In this document: piece by piece, positions 8,897 through 19,771 of the stretch
Numbering within the stretch: position 1 is the stretch's first letter
How the letters are laid out: every line of letters begins with the position of its first letter
Source: an uncultured Arthrobacter sp.
GTDB lineage: Bacteria; Actinomycetota; Actinomycetes; Actinomycetales; Micrococcaceae
Reading direction: 5' to 3'
Length of the DNA: 64,000 bases
Assembly (NCBI RefSeq): GCF_902805515.1
Contig: NZ_CADCTE010000156.1
Span: forward strand, 1 to 64,000
Position numbers and translations under genes: made by a program
Notes under the pieces: model-generated
The model's input: the letters and a program-made list of their open reading frames with translations, nothing else
The model's database searches: none
What the model was told of the DNA's origin: nothing

Positions 8897-10529
8897 TGGA
8901 CCGCTGATCGTCCAAAGCGACAAGACCCTCCTGCTGGAGGTCGACCACCCGCAGGCCGACGAGGCGCGCCACGCCATTGCGCCCTTCGCCGAGCTGGAGC
9001 GGGCCCCCGAACACGTCCACAGCTACCGCCTGACCCCGCTGGGGCTGTGGAACGCGCGCGCCGCAGGCCTTGACGCCGAGCAGGTCCTCGACACCCTGCT
9101 GACGTACTCCCGCTTCCCCGTCCCCCACTCCCTGCTGATCGACATCGAGGACACAATGTCCCGCTACGGGCGGCTCCGGCTGGAGAAGGACCCCCAGCAC
9201 GGGCTGGTCCTGCGCACCACCGATTACCCGGTGCTTGAGGAGGTCCTGCACGCCAGGAAGATCGCCCCCCTGCTCGGCCCGCGCATCGACGGCGAAACCG
9301 TCGTCGTTCACTCTTCGCAGCGCGGCCAGCTCAAGCAGCTGCTGCTCAAGCTGGGCTGGCCGGCCGAAGACCTCGCCGGCTACGTCGACGGCACCCCCCA
9401 CCCGATCGCCCTGACCGAGGACGGCTGGTCGCTGCGCCCCTACCAGAAGCTTGCGGCCGACAATTTCTTCTCCGGCGGGTCCGGGGTGGTGGTGCTGCCC
9501 TGCGGCGCCGGCAAGACCATCGTCGGGGCGGCGGCCATGGCCACCAGCCAGACCACCACCCTGATCCTCGTCACGAACACCGTTTCCGCCCGCCAGTGGA
9601 AGGACGAACTCCTCAAGCGCACCTCGCTGACCGAGTCGGACATCGGTGAGTACTCGGGCGCCCTCAAGGAGGTCCGGCCGGTGACCATCGCCACCTACCA
9701 GGTCCTCACCACCCGGCGCGGCGGGCTCTACCCGCACCTCGAGCTGCTCGATAAGAACGACTGGGGGCTGATCGTCTATGACGAGGTCCACCTGCTCCCG
9801 GCGCCCATCTTCAAGATGACGGCCGACCTTCAGGCACGCCGCCGCCTCGGCCTCACCGCCACCCTCGTGCGCGAGGACGGCCGGGAGGGCGAGGTCTTCT
9901 CGCTGATCGGGCCCAAACGTTACGACGCCCCCTGGAAGGACATCGAATCCCAGGGGTACATCGCCCCGGCCGACTGCGTCGAGGTCCGCGTCGACCTGCC
10001 CCGGGACGAACGCGTCGCCTACGCCATGGCCGAGGACGGCGACAAGTACCGGCTGTGCGCGACGTCGGATACCAAGTCCGGCGTCGTCGAGAAGCTCGCC
10101 GCCGCCCACAAGGGCGAACAGCTGCTGGTCATCGGGCAGTACCTTGACCAGCTCGATGACCTCGGCGAACGGCTGAACGCGCCGGTGATCAAGGGTGACA
10201 CCTCCGTGAAGGAGCGCCAGCGGCTCTTCGCCGCCTTCCGCAGCGGGGAGATTTCGACCCTTGTGGTGTCGAAGGTGGCCAACTTCTCGATCGATCTGCC
10301 CGAGGCCTCGGTCGCCATCCAGGTCTCGGGCTCCTTCGGCTCCCGCCAGGAGGAGGCCCAGCGGTTGGGCCGGCTGCTGCGGCCCAAGGCCGACGGGCGC
10401 GCCGCCCGCTTCTATACGGTCGTCGCCCGCGACACCCTCGACCAGGACTTCGCCGCCAAGCGGCAGCGCTTCCTCGCCGAGCAGGGCTACGCCTACCGGA
10501 TCCTCGACGCCGCCGGACTCGCCGGGTGA
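8889..10529 (+). CDS. XPB/Ercc3-type DNA repair helicase (superfamily 2)
   Basis: ATP-dependent 3'-5' DNA helicase related to eukaryotic XPB, 546 residues. An N-terminal damage-recognition-like domain (about 1-180) precedes two RecA folds. Visible motifs: Walker A LPCGAGKT (motif I), YDEVH (motif II), LTATLVRED with the XPB-specific RED triad (motif III), and QEEAQRLGRLLRPK (motif VI). ATG 8889 was chosen because AAGGGA precedes it and the protein then starts MADGPLIVQSDKT as in mycobacterial homologues; an ATG 24 bases upstream lacks a site. Translation is probably coupled to the preceding gene, whose stop overlaps. Confidence 0.9.
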   Translation: MADGPLIVQSDKTLLLEVDHPQADEARHAIAPFAELERAPEHVHSYRLTPLGLWNARAAGLDAEQVLDTLLTYSRFPVPHSLLIDIEDTMSRYGRLRLEKDPQHGLVLRTTDYPVLEEVLHARKIAPLLGPRIDGETVVVHSSQRGQLKQLLLKLGWPAEDLAGYVDGTPHPIALTEDGWSLRPYQKLAADNFFSGGSGVVVLPCGAGKTIVGAAAMATSQTTTLILVTNTVSARQWKDELLKRTSLTESDIGEYSGALKEVRPVTIATYQVLTTRRGGLYPHLELLDKNDWGLIVYDEVHLLPAPIFKMTADLQARRRLGLTATLVREDGREGEVFSLIGPKRYDAPWKDIESQGYIAPADCVEVRVDLPRDERVAYAMAEDGDKYRLCATSDTKSGVVEKLAAAHKGEQLLVIGQYLDQLDDLGERLNAPVIKGDTSVKERQRLFAAFRSGEISTLVVSKVANFSIDLPEASVAIQVSGSFGSRQEEAQRLGRLLRPKADGRAARFYTVVARDTLDQDFAAKRQRFLAEQGYAYRILDAAGLAG

Positions 10530-10566
10530 GGCCGCGGGGTGCGGCAGCTCACGTCGGGCCGGCATC

Positions 10567-10599
10567 CAGTGAACGTTCAGACAATTTCCAGAAAACGAG
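10567..10599 (+). promoter_or_regulatory. Three 11-bp-phased direct repeats before the response regulator
   Basis: CAG triplets begin at 10567, 10578 and 10589, exactly 11 bp apart, each followed by an A-rich or AAC-containing stretch. OmpR-family regulators bind direct repeats about one helical turn apart, so this is a candidate autoregulatory site. It ends 7 bases before the regulator's start codon. Confidence 0.4.
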
Positions 10600-10605
10600 C
10601 GGATA

Positions 10606-11325
<720 letters not shown>

Positions 11326-11337
11326 GTAGCGGGGCCC

Positions 11338-12801
11338 TTGATTCGACGGTGGAATTCGGCTTCGCTGCGCTCGCAGCTCGTGGCCATCATGACCCTGCTC
11401 ATGGTGGTGACCGTGGGCATTACCGGGATCGTGACGGTGTCACTGCTGCGCAACGGGCTGATCGAACGCATGGACGGGGACCTGACCGCCAACGCCCAGA
11501 ACGTCTCCAACGCCTTCTTCCACGACCGCAGTGCGACCGACCGCCCGCTCCTGCGCTTCTACGGGGCGCTCCTCGGCCCCGACGGCACCATCCTCGAGAC
11601 CTCACATTCTGCCGCGGAGTCCGACGTTCCCCGGCTTCCGCACCTCACCTCCAAGCAGGTGAACAAGCTCAAGGGTGAGGCGTTCGAGGTGCGCGGCACC
11701 GCCCCGGACAGCCCGGGCTGGCGGGTGAAGGTCCTGGAGTACGAGGACGGGCCGCAGACCCTCGCTATCGCCTCCCCCATGACCACGGTGGACGACTCCG
11801 TTCAGGAGGCCTCCGAAATCATCTTCACGGTGGGCCTGGTGGCGACGATGATCGCCTCGGCCATCGCCTTCGTCGCCGTGACCCGCCAGTTCCGCCCCCT
11901 GGCCCGGGTGGAGCGCACCGCCGCCGCCATCGCGGCCGGGGACCTCTCGCGCCGCGTCGAAGTCGAGCGGCCCGCCACAGAGGTCGGGCGGCTCTCCCGC
12001 TCCCTGAACGCCATGCTTGCCCACATCGAGCGGGCCTTCGCCGCGCGCACCGAATCCGAACGGAAAATGCGCCGGTTCGTCGCCGATGCCTCCCACGAGC
12101 TGCGCACGCCCCTGGTGACCATCCGCGGGTTCTCGGAGCTCTACCGGCACGGTGCGCTGCAGAAGGAGGAGGACGTCGCGGCGGCCATGGGCCGGATCGA
12201 AAGCGAAGCCGTCCGGATGGGCCACCTGGTGGAGGACCTGCTGACCCTCGCACGGATCGACGAGCAGCGGCCGCTCGAGGCCAAGCCCATCGACCTGATG
12301 GTCCTCGGCAACGACGCGGCCCTCGACGCCCGGGCGATCGCGCCCGACCGCACCATCACCGTCACCGGGCTCGACGGTGGTGCGCCGCGTCCGGCGCCCA
12401 CCGTCGGCGATGAGGCCCGCCTGCGGCAGGTGGTGGGCAACCTCATGACCAACGCACTGCGCTACACCCCCGAGGGGACGCCCATCGAAGTCGCCGTCGG
12501 GGTGGCCCCCGTCATCCACGGACGGAGCGACTCGGTGATCGAGGTCCGCGACCACGGTCCCGGGATTTCCGAGGAGGACGCCGCGCGCGTCTTCGAACGC
12601 TTCTACCGCGCCGACTCCTCCCGGCACCGGGAAACCGGAGGAACCGGGCTGGGGCTCGCCATCGTCGCCGCGCTCGTGGCCCAGCACGACGGCACGGTGA
12701 GGCTCGAGGAGACCCCGGGCGGCGGAGCCACCCTGTCCATCCGCCTGCCCCACGCGGTGGACGAGCACCCCCTTGAGTTTTCCTCCACAGACCCCGCCTG
12801 A
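11338..12801 (+). CDS. Sensor histidine kinase (HAMP, HisKA, HATPase)
   Basis: Partner kinase of the preceding regulator, 487 residues. Two membrane helices (about 18-40 and 157-178) frame an extracytoplasmic sensor domain of about 115 residues. These are followed by HAMP (about 180-235), H-box ASHELRTPL, N-box NLMTNALRYTP, G1 DHGPGI and G2 GGTGLGLAIV. The start is TTG 11338, just after the regulator stop; GTAGCGGGG before it may serve as a weak ribosome site. The stimulus is unknown. Confidence 0.9.
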   Translation: MIRRWNSASLRSQLVAIMTLLMVVTVGITGIVTVSLLRNGLIERMDGDLTANAQNVSNAFFHDRSATDRPLLRFYGALLGPDGTILETSHSAAESDVPRLPHLTSKQVNKLKGEAFEVRGTAPDSPGWRVKVLEYEDGPQTLAIASPMTTVDDSVQEASEIIFTVGLVATMIASAIAFVAVTRQFRPLARVERTAAAIAAGDLSRRVEVERPATEVGRLSRSLNAMLAHIERAFAARTESERKMRRFVADASHELRTPLVTIRGFSELYRHGALQKEEDVAAAMGRIESEAVRMGHLVEDLLTLARIDEQRPLEAKPIDLMVLGNDAALDARAIAPDRTITVTGLDGGAPRPAPTVGDEARLRQVVGNLMTNALRYTPEGTPIEVAVGVAPVIHGRSDSVIEVRDHGPGISEEDAARVFERFYRADSSRHRETGGTGLGLAIVAALVAQHDGTVRLEETPGGGATLSIRLPHAVDEHPLEFSSTDPA

Positions 12802-12907
12802 GGCCCGGTTGTCCCCAACCGGACAGGGAGGAGCCCCGCCCGGTCCGGGGTGACCTACAGTTTCCAAACCGGCACCCGCCGGGAGGGACCCTGCCCGGGA
12901 GGACTTC

Positions 12908-13198
12908 ATGGCACAGTTCAACGTCGACACCGACAGTCTTGCCGCTCGCAGCGCGCAGGTGCAGGGAACCATCGGCAGGCTGCAGGCCGAGGTCGACTCC
13001 ATGCAGGCCGGGCTGAGGGAACTCGAGGCGTTGTGGACCGGCCAGGCCGCCGCCAACTTCCAGGCACTCGTCGCCCAGTGGCGGGGAACGCAGGCGAGGG
13101 TCGAGGAATCCCTGGCAGCCATCAACGAGGCACTCGCGGCCGCGGGCCGCCACTACGCCGAGGCGGAATTGAACAACGCTCGAATGTTCCTGCCCTGA
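12908..13198 (+). CDS. WXG100-family (ESAT-6-like) protein
   Basis: 96-residue helical hairpin protein, a typical substrate or partner of type VII secretion. The W-x-G turn is WTG (about residues 43-45) between two helices. The C-terminus (YAEAELNNARMFLP) carries a Y-x-x-x-E-like signal. GGGAGGAC lies just upstream of the ATG. No EccC, EccD or other T7SS gene is present nearby, so its secretion partner must be elsewhere or it works alone. Confidence 0.85.
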   Translation: MAQFNVDTDSLAARSAQVQGTIGRLQAEVDSMQAGLRELEALWTGQAAANFQALVAQWRGTQARVEESLAAINEALAAAGRHYAEAELNNARMFLP

Positions 13199-13346
13199 CC
13201 ACCCGGTCACCGGAGTACCCACCCGCCCTCACCGGAGCCGGTGGACTGCTGGCCCGGGACCCGCCCTTCCGCGGCCGGCTCGACTCCAGTCCCGGAATCC
13301 GCTCGGCGGTGACCGTCGTGCTGCCGCAGCCGTTCGTTAACGCGAA

Positions 13347-13380
13347 GGAGCGGCACCCCCTCGAAAGGGGATGCCGCTCC
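13347..13380 (-). terminator. Rho-independent-type terminator after groEL
   Basis: GGAGCGGCA-C-CCCCT (13347-13361) pairs with AGGGG-AT-GCCGCTCC (13366-13380) around a small loop. It lies about 30 nt past the groEL stop and could also stop transcription arriving from the WXG100 side. Positions 13199-13346 hold no supported gene. Confidence 0.8.
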
Positions 13381-13410
13381 TGGTCGGCTGGAGAGCCGGA
13401 GGTTTGGGGA

Positions 13411-15045
<1,635 letters not shown>

Positions 15046-15199
15046 TTAGGTCCTTTCGGGGACAGTTATGCATTTCAGCAAACGAGTGGTCACCAGCCTG
15101 CGGTGCCCGCGACGGACGGGCTTTCCCGGAAACGATCTCTTTACGCTCCGGGTGCACCCTCACCACAGTGGTATGCCTGCTTTGCTCGATGCCCATGAC

Positions 15200-15226
15200 T
15201 TAGCAGTCAGCGGGTTCGAGTGCTAA
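15200..15226 (-). promoter_or_regulatory. CIRCE operator 1 (HrcA site)
   Basis: TTAGCAGTC - 9 nt - GAGTGCTAA. This differs from the CIRCE consensus at one position in the left arm (G for C). It lies about 160 nt upstream of groEL. Confidence 0.88.
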
Positions 15227-15234
15227 GTCAATAA

Positions 15235-15261
15235 TTAGCACTCCCACCGCATGAGTGCAAG
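15235..15261 (-). promoter_or_regulatory. CIRCE operator 2 (HrcA site)
   Basis: TTAGCACTC - 9 nt - GAGTGCAAG. The left arm is perfect and the right arm matches in its first six bases. It begins 9 bp from the first CIRCE, a spacing that could allow two HrcA dimers side by side. The rest of the 15040-15384 gap is the groEL leader and the promoter region of the TM2 gene; no gene is seen in it. Confidence 0.85.
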
Positions 15262-15384
15262 CCGCCGGAACCCGAACGGCCGGGGATGACCCTGAAAGGC
15301 GCGGGCCGGATCCGGGGTTCTACCTGATGCGCAGCCGTTCGCCCGGGCATAGCGTAGAAGCAGCACCAACAACCAAGGAGAAAT

Positions 15385-16098
15385 GTGTCAACGACCCCAG
15401 ACCAGCCCCGCTCCGAATCGGACCCTGTGCCGGACGCAGCGGCCCCGCAGCCAGACGGGTACCCTCTGTCGGGCGGAGCGCGGAAGCACGACGATACCGC
15501 CGTGGACCCGCAGGCCCAGCTGTTCGAGCGGAAGGACAACCTGCCGGACGACGGCGACGCCTACCGCGAGCCCGCAGCGCCCTCAGGCCCCCGCCAGGAT
15601 CCCTACTCCCAGGACCTGTACTCCCAGGATCCCTACGCCCAGGGTTCTTCCACCCAGGATCCTTCCCGGCCGGCCCCGTACGGTGAGTATCAGCCGAGCC
15701 CCTACGAGCAGAACCCGTATCAGGGGAGCCAGTACCCGCAGGGACAGTTCCAGCAGGGCCCGCCCCCGGGCGGGCAGTATCCCGCGGGTCAGTTCCAGGG
15801 CCAGTTCCAGGGCCAGTACCCGCAGGGCCAGCCGTACGGCGTCCCCGGCTATCCGTATGGCTCGGGCTATCCCGAGCAGAAGTCGCGGCTGGTGGCCGGA
15901 CTTCTTGGGATCCTGCTCGGTTCGCTGGGCATCCACAGGTTCTACCTCGGATATGTGGGCATCGGCATCGCCCAGATCGCCGTCACCATCGTGACGTTCG
16001 GGTTGGGGGCCGTCTGGGGCTTCATCGAGGGCATCATGATCCTCGTGGGCGCCGAGTCCTTCCGGCGGGATGCCAAGGGCGTGCCCCTCAAGGAGTAA
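15385..16098 (+). CDS. TM2-domain protein with Pro/Gln/Tyr-rich N-terminus
   Basis: 237-residue membrane protein. Residues about 1-165 are disordered and rich in P, Q, Y and G, with repeated YxQxPY-like units (SQDPYAQ, SQYPQGQ). The TM2 domain (about 166-230) has two helices with GIHRFYLG between them, then a basic tail. TM2 proteins are widespread and of unknown function; similar Pro-rich ones are common in actinobacteria. The GTG at 15385 is preceded by AAGGAG about 4 nt away. Confidence 0.85.
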   Translation: MSTTPDQPRSESDPVPDAAAPQPDGYPLSGGARKHDDTAVDPQAQLFERKDNLPDDGDAYREPAAPSGPRQDPYSQDLYSQDPYAQGSSTQDPSRPAPYGEYQPSPYEQNPYQGSQYPQGQFQQGPPPGGQYPAGQFQGQFQGQYPQGQPYGVPGYPYGSGYPEQKSRLVAGLLGILLGSLGIHRFYLGYVGIGIAQIAVTIVTFGLGAVWGFIEGIMILVGAESFRRDAKGVPLKE

Positions 16099-16105
16099 GG
16101 CAGCA

Positions 16106-16132
16106 GGCCGGCCGGCATTGAACCGGCCGGCC
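16106..16132. terminator. Bidirectional terminator hairpin
   Basis: GGCCGGCCGG (16106-16115), a 7-nt loop, and CCGGCCGGCC (16123-16132) lie exactly between two convergent stop codons (16098 and 16142). It would serve both the TM2 gene and the LytR_C gene. Confidence 0.75.
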
Positions 16133-16141
16133 GTCACCGGA

Positions 16142-16777
16142 CTACTGGAACTCGGGGCCGATGACCACCGTGAGGTCCGGCGACACACCGGTACCGTCCT
16201 GCACCGCAGCGATCCCCAGTGCGGAGGCCACGGCTTCGGCACCGGCCCGCTGCTCTGCCCCGTTATAGAAGACGACCGACCCCTCAAGCGGAGCGCCGGC
16301 CCAGTTTCCGGGCGACGCGCCGGTCCAGCCGTCGGCGGTCAGGCGCCCGGCCACCGTCCCGGCGAGCCCGGGGACGCCGGTGCTGTTGAGCACGTTGACC
16401 TTCTGCGCCTTATCGACGGTCGACTCCGGGTCCTGCGAAGCTGTCGACGTCGCCGGCGCGGACGGTGCCGCTGTGCCGGTGGCCTCCGCGGATCCCGGTT
16501 CCGGCGAGCGCAGCCTGTCCGTCGCCGATCCGGTGGGCGCAGGGCTGCTGTCGGCGGCCGCGCCGGCATTGGCCGCGGAGGCGGACCCTGCCCCGCCCAT
16601 TTCGAGCCGCGGGAGCAGGAAGTAGGCGGCAACGCCCACAAGCAAGGCAAGGACTCCCACGGCGATCTTCAACCCGAGGCCGCTTCCCCGGACGGCGACG
16701 AGCCGCTCCCGGTGCACCCCCTGGCGCGACGCCGTCTCAGGGATGCGGTCAAACTCGTCCTGGGGGTACTTGCTCAT
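16142..16777 (-). CDS. LytR C-terminal (LytR_C) domain protein
   Basis: 211 residues. One membrane anchor (about 33-53) follows a short cytoplasmic N-terminus; then an Ala/Ser/Pro linker and a LytR_C domain (about 120-211) with VNVLNSTGVPGLAG and VVIGPEF. This domain often accompanies LCP glycopolymer transferases, but no catalytic LCP domain is present here. Likely an extracytoplasmic envelope protein. It is probably in one unit with the DUF3263 gene just upstream. Confidence 0.82.
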   Translation of the reverse strand: MSKYPQDEFDRIPETASRQGVHRERLVAVRGSGLGLKIAVGVLALLVGVAAYFLLPRLEMGGAGSASAANAGAAADSSPAPTGSATDRLRSPEPGSAEATGTAAPSAPATSTASQDPESTVDKAQKVNVLNSTGVPGLAGTVAGRLTADGWTGASPGNWAGAPLEGSVVFYNGAEQRAGAEAVASALGIAAVQDGTGVSPDLTVVIGPEFQ

Positions 16778-16801
16778 GCGGTGAAGGGATCCTTGCGTTG
16801 G

Positions 16802-17098
16802 TCAGATGTCGGCGCCGAGGCGGCGGGCGGAGCGTGCACGCTGGCGCGATGTCCGCAGCCTGCGCAGCCTCTTCACGAGCATCGGGTCGTGGGCGAGGGC
16901 CGCTTCCGAATCGATCAGCGCATTGAGAACCTGGTAGTAGTGGGTGGCGGACATGTTGAAGAGGTCCCGGATGGCCTGTTCCTTGGCACCGGAGTACTTC
17001 CACCACTCACGCTCGAGCGCCAGCATCTGCTGTTCCCGCTCGCTGAGGACGCCCCGGCTGCCGGGGGCCGGGGCAGGTGCCCCCGCTGGCTCGCTCAC
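16802..17098 (-). CDS. DUF3263 protein
   Basis: 98-residue basic protein with LSEREQQMLALEREWWKYSG and HYYQVLNALID, the DUF3263 signature (about 20-80). It looks like a small helix-turn-helix protein and may bind DNA, but no function is established. It starts at GTG 17098 with CGAGGAG upstream and lies 24 nt before the LytR_C gene. Confidence 0.85.
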   Translation of the reverse strand: MSEPAGAPAPAPGSRGVLSEREQQMLALEREWWKYSGAKEQAIRDLFNMSATHYYQVLNALIDSEAALAHDPMLVKRLRRLRTSRQRARSARRLGADI

Positions 17099-17224
17099 GC
17101 GCCGCTCCTCGTTCTAGGTAATGCTTCCGCACCCATGGTAGTTGCGAATGACATACCTGTCATTCGCAACACCGCCCCTCACACACGTTCCCGGAGCCCC
17201 GCGCCGATCGGCCAGAATGAGGGA

Positions 17225-17995
17225 ATGCGCTACGAGGATGTCCCCCTGTTTCCCCTGCCCCCGGCGCCGGAGGCCACCGGGCCCGGTGGAGCCGCAGGCA
17301 CGCCCGCTTTCCCGTTCGCCGCCCCCGTACCGGTCGCGGCGGTCGTCGCCCCTGACTGGGCGCCTGTCCTGGCACCCCTTGAACCGACAGTCCACCGCCT
17401 GGCCGCGCGGCTCGAGGAGGACCGCCGCGCCGGGCACCTGATCCTTCCACAGCCCGCAAATGTCCTCCGGGCCTTCAGCGTCCCCCTGACCGGGGTGAAG
17501 GTCGTCATTGTGGGCCAGGACCCCTACCCGACGCCCGGTCATTCGGTCGGGTTGGCATTTTCGGTCGATCCGGCAACCCGGCCGCTGCCCCGGAGCCTCG
17601 TCAATATCTACAAGGAACTTTCGGAGGACCTCGGCGTCACCGCCCCCGCCACGGGGGACCTCTCGGGGTGGACCCGGCAGGGCGTCCTGCTGATGAACCG
17701 CGTACTGACGGTGCGGGCGGGCGAACCCGCGTCGCACCGCGGCTGGGGCTGGGAGGACGTCACCGACGCGGCGCTGCGCGCGCTTGCGGAACGGGGAGGC
17801 CCGCTGGTCGCCGTCCTGTGGGGCCGGGACGCCCTCAAGCTCAAGCCCGTGTTCACCGGTGTGCCCACGGTGGAGTCGGCGCACCCCAGCCCGCTCTCCG
17901 CCTCCCGCGGCTTCTTCGGGTCACGGCCCTTCAGCCGGGTCAACGCCCTCCTGCGGCAGCAGGGTGCGGACCCGGTGGACTGGCTGGCGGGCTGA
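17225..17995 (+). CDS. ung: Uracil-DNA glycosylase, family 1
   Basis: Removes uracil from DNA at the start of base-excision repair. 256 residues with the catalytic water-activating loop GQDPYP (D99), the uracil-pocket segment GLAFSV and the minor-groove loop HPSPLSASRGFFG. The N-terminal 45 residues are Pro-rich and not conserved. The frame is open far upstream, but ATG 17225 is the natural start: CAGAAT lies 6 nt before it, consistent with a leaderless mRNA. Confidence 0.94.
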   Translation: MRYEDVPLFPLPPAPEATGPGGAAGTPAFPFAAPVPVAAVVAPDWAPVLAPLEPTVHRLAARLEEDRRAGHLILPQPANVLRAFSVPLTGVKVVIVGQDPYPTPGHSVGLAFSVDPATRPLPRSLVNIYKELSEDLGVTAPATGDLSGWTRQGVLLMNRVLTVRAGEPASHRGWGWEDVTDAALRALAERGGPLVAVLWGRDALKLKPVFTGVPTVESAHPSPLSASRGFFGSRPFSRVNALLRQQGADPVDWLAG

Positions 17996-17997
17996 GG

Positions 17998-19731
17998 CTA
18001 CCGTCGGCGGTTCCGCCGCCGCTCGTTGCTGCCCAGACCGCGGGTGAGCGGCCGGGCGAGGTTGTCGCCGAGCACCACCCCGCCGGCGACCGCGAGGATG
18101 ACGGTGAACGCGTTGAACAGCCCCAGGGCGCCGGCGCTTGGAATGCCGGTGTTGGTGGTCAGCATGTACATCGAACGGAAGATGGAGAGGCCCGGGTAGA
18201 GGAACATGACCGCCGGCACCGCCAGCACCAGCTGAGGTGCGCCCATGCGCAGCGCCACGATGCGTGACAGCGCGCCGATCAGTACGGCCGCCAGCGCCGG
18301 CGCCAACCGGTACCCCACCCCCGCATTGATCGCCGAGATCCACAGGACGTAGCCGGCCGTGCCCACCAGGGCCGTGGGAACCACAAGGGAAAGGTCCGTC
18401 TGCTCGGTGACGGCGAACATCGCCACGGCAATGAAAATCAGCACCGCGATCACCGGCCAGGGGTACGGCGACGCCGGGGCCGCGAGCAGCTCGAGGTCCG
18501 GGATGCCGATGGCCGCACCGAACACCAGTGCGACGGCGATTCCCGAGACCACCCCACCGAAAATCAGCAGTGCCGACAGGAACCGTCCCGCCGCGGTGAC
18601 CGGGAACCCGTTGATGGCGTCCTGGGTGGCCGAAACCAGCCGGCCGGCGGGCAGGAGCAGCAGGATGCCGCCGACCACCACCAGCGACGGCGCGATCGGC
18701 ACCTCGAGCCACCAGAACAGCATGGCGATCAGGGTGGCCATCGCCGAGGACGTGGCGACGGAGAAGAACTCCGGCACCCTCCACCGGCCGAGCTGTCTCG
18801 AGACAAGGTCGACCAGGATACAGCTGCCCAGCCCGATCAGGGCCCCAAGCACTCCCCCGCCGATGAAGGCGACGATGGCTGCACCGAAGATCCCGAACGC
18901 GGCGGTGACCATCCAGCGCGGGAACGGCTTGGGCCGCCGGGTGATCTGTTCGAGGCGCTGGGCCGCTTCGATGCGCGAGACACCGCCGGCGGCGATATCG
19001 GAGACGAGCTGGTGGATCGCCGTCAGTCCCGCATAGTTGTTGGTCCAGGACCGCACCACGCGCAGCACCGTGGTGGGCGTCTGGTCCTTGGCCGAGTAGT
19101 TGATCACCACCGACTGGTTGGTGATGTCCACCTCGATGTGCTCAAGGCCCAGGGCCGCGGTGACGGCGATAATGCTTGTCTCGACCTCAAGGGCGCCGGC
19201 GCCGTAGCGGAACATCGTCTCGGCCAGGCTGAGGGCGAAGTCGAGGGTCTTGCGGGCGCTGGCATCCGGTCCCCCCACCTGGATGGTCGGGTTGGCGTAG
19301 GGGCTGCCGGCGAGCCGCTCGACGATGCTCATCGCCTGGGTCGGCGGCTCCTCCCCCTGGACGAGCCGGCGGAGTACGTTCCGCGCCGCAGCGTTCGAGC
19401 GGTCCGGGCGCACGGTGCGCGGCGTCGTCGGCAGCGCGTCCGTGGGCGACGGCGCCCGTGAGGGACGCCGGGCGGGCCGCGGGCGGGGCTTGGCACCCGG
19501 CGTCGAGGGCTGCACGGGGCCCGGTGCGGCCGGCTGCTTGGCACCGGAGACAGCCGGTCGTTGGGCGCCCTGCGCCGGAGGCGACGGGTCGCCGCCGGGC
19601 TTTCGTGCGACCGACGGACTTTCGGCCGACGGCGGACGGACGGGTCGCTGGATCACCGGCAGCGGGCCCGCCGCTGGTGAGGGATTGGTTTCGGGCTTCC
19701 GGCCCCCGTTCGGGCCGGCCTTGTCATCCAC
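17998..19731 (-). CDS. Threonine/serine exporter family protein (ThrE-like)
   Basis: 577-residue membrane protein combining both halves of the ThrE family: a DUF1212/ThrE domain (about 125-390) and a ThrE_2/DUF3815 domain (about 400-560), together about 10 hydrophobic segments. It exports threonine or serine in Corynebacterium, by proton motive force. The first 120 residues are Pro/Arg-rich and disordered. Its stop lies 3 nt from the ung stop (convergent). GTG 19731 has CAGGGA upstream. Confidence 0.87.
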   Translation of the reverse strand: MDDKAGPNGGRKPETNPSPAAGPLPVIQRPVRPPSAESPSVARKPGGDPSPPAQGAQRPAVSGAKQPAAPGPVQPSTPGAKPRPRPARRPSRAPSPTDALPTTPRTVRPDRSNAAARNVLRRLVQGEEPPTQAMSIVERLAGSPYANPTIQVGGPDASARKTLDFALSLAETMFRYGAGALEVETSIIAVTAALGLEHIEVDITNQSVVINYSAKDQTPTTVLRVVRSWTNNYAGLTAIHQLVSDIAAGGVSRIEAAQRLEQITRRPKPFPRWMVTAAFGIFGAAIVAFIGGGVLGALIGLGSCILVDLVSRQLGRWRVPEFFSVATSSAMATLIAMLFWWLEVPIAPSLVVVGGILLLLPAGRLVSATQDAINGFPVTAAGRFLSALLIFGGVVSGIAVALVFGAAIGIPDLELLAAPASPYPWPVIAVLIFIAVAMFAVTEQTDLSLVVPTALVGTAGYVLWISAINAGVGYRLAPALAAVLIGALSRIVALRMGAPQLVLAVPAVMFLYPGLSIFRSMYMLTTNTGIPSAGALGLFNAFTVILAVAGGVVLGDNLARPLTRGLGSNERRRNRRR

Positions 19732-19771
19732 GGTGTATTCCCTGCCTTGCTGCCCGCGGGCTGTTCTTCGA

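Noticed and set aside
15211-15226. GGGTTCGAG resembling a tRNA T-arm
   Set aside because: It belongs to a CIRCE palindrome; no cloverleaf can be built.
16070-17224. Upstream extension of the ung frame by 385 codons
   Set aside because: Overlaps LytR_C and DUF3263 genes antisense; ung homology starts near 17225.
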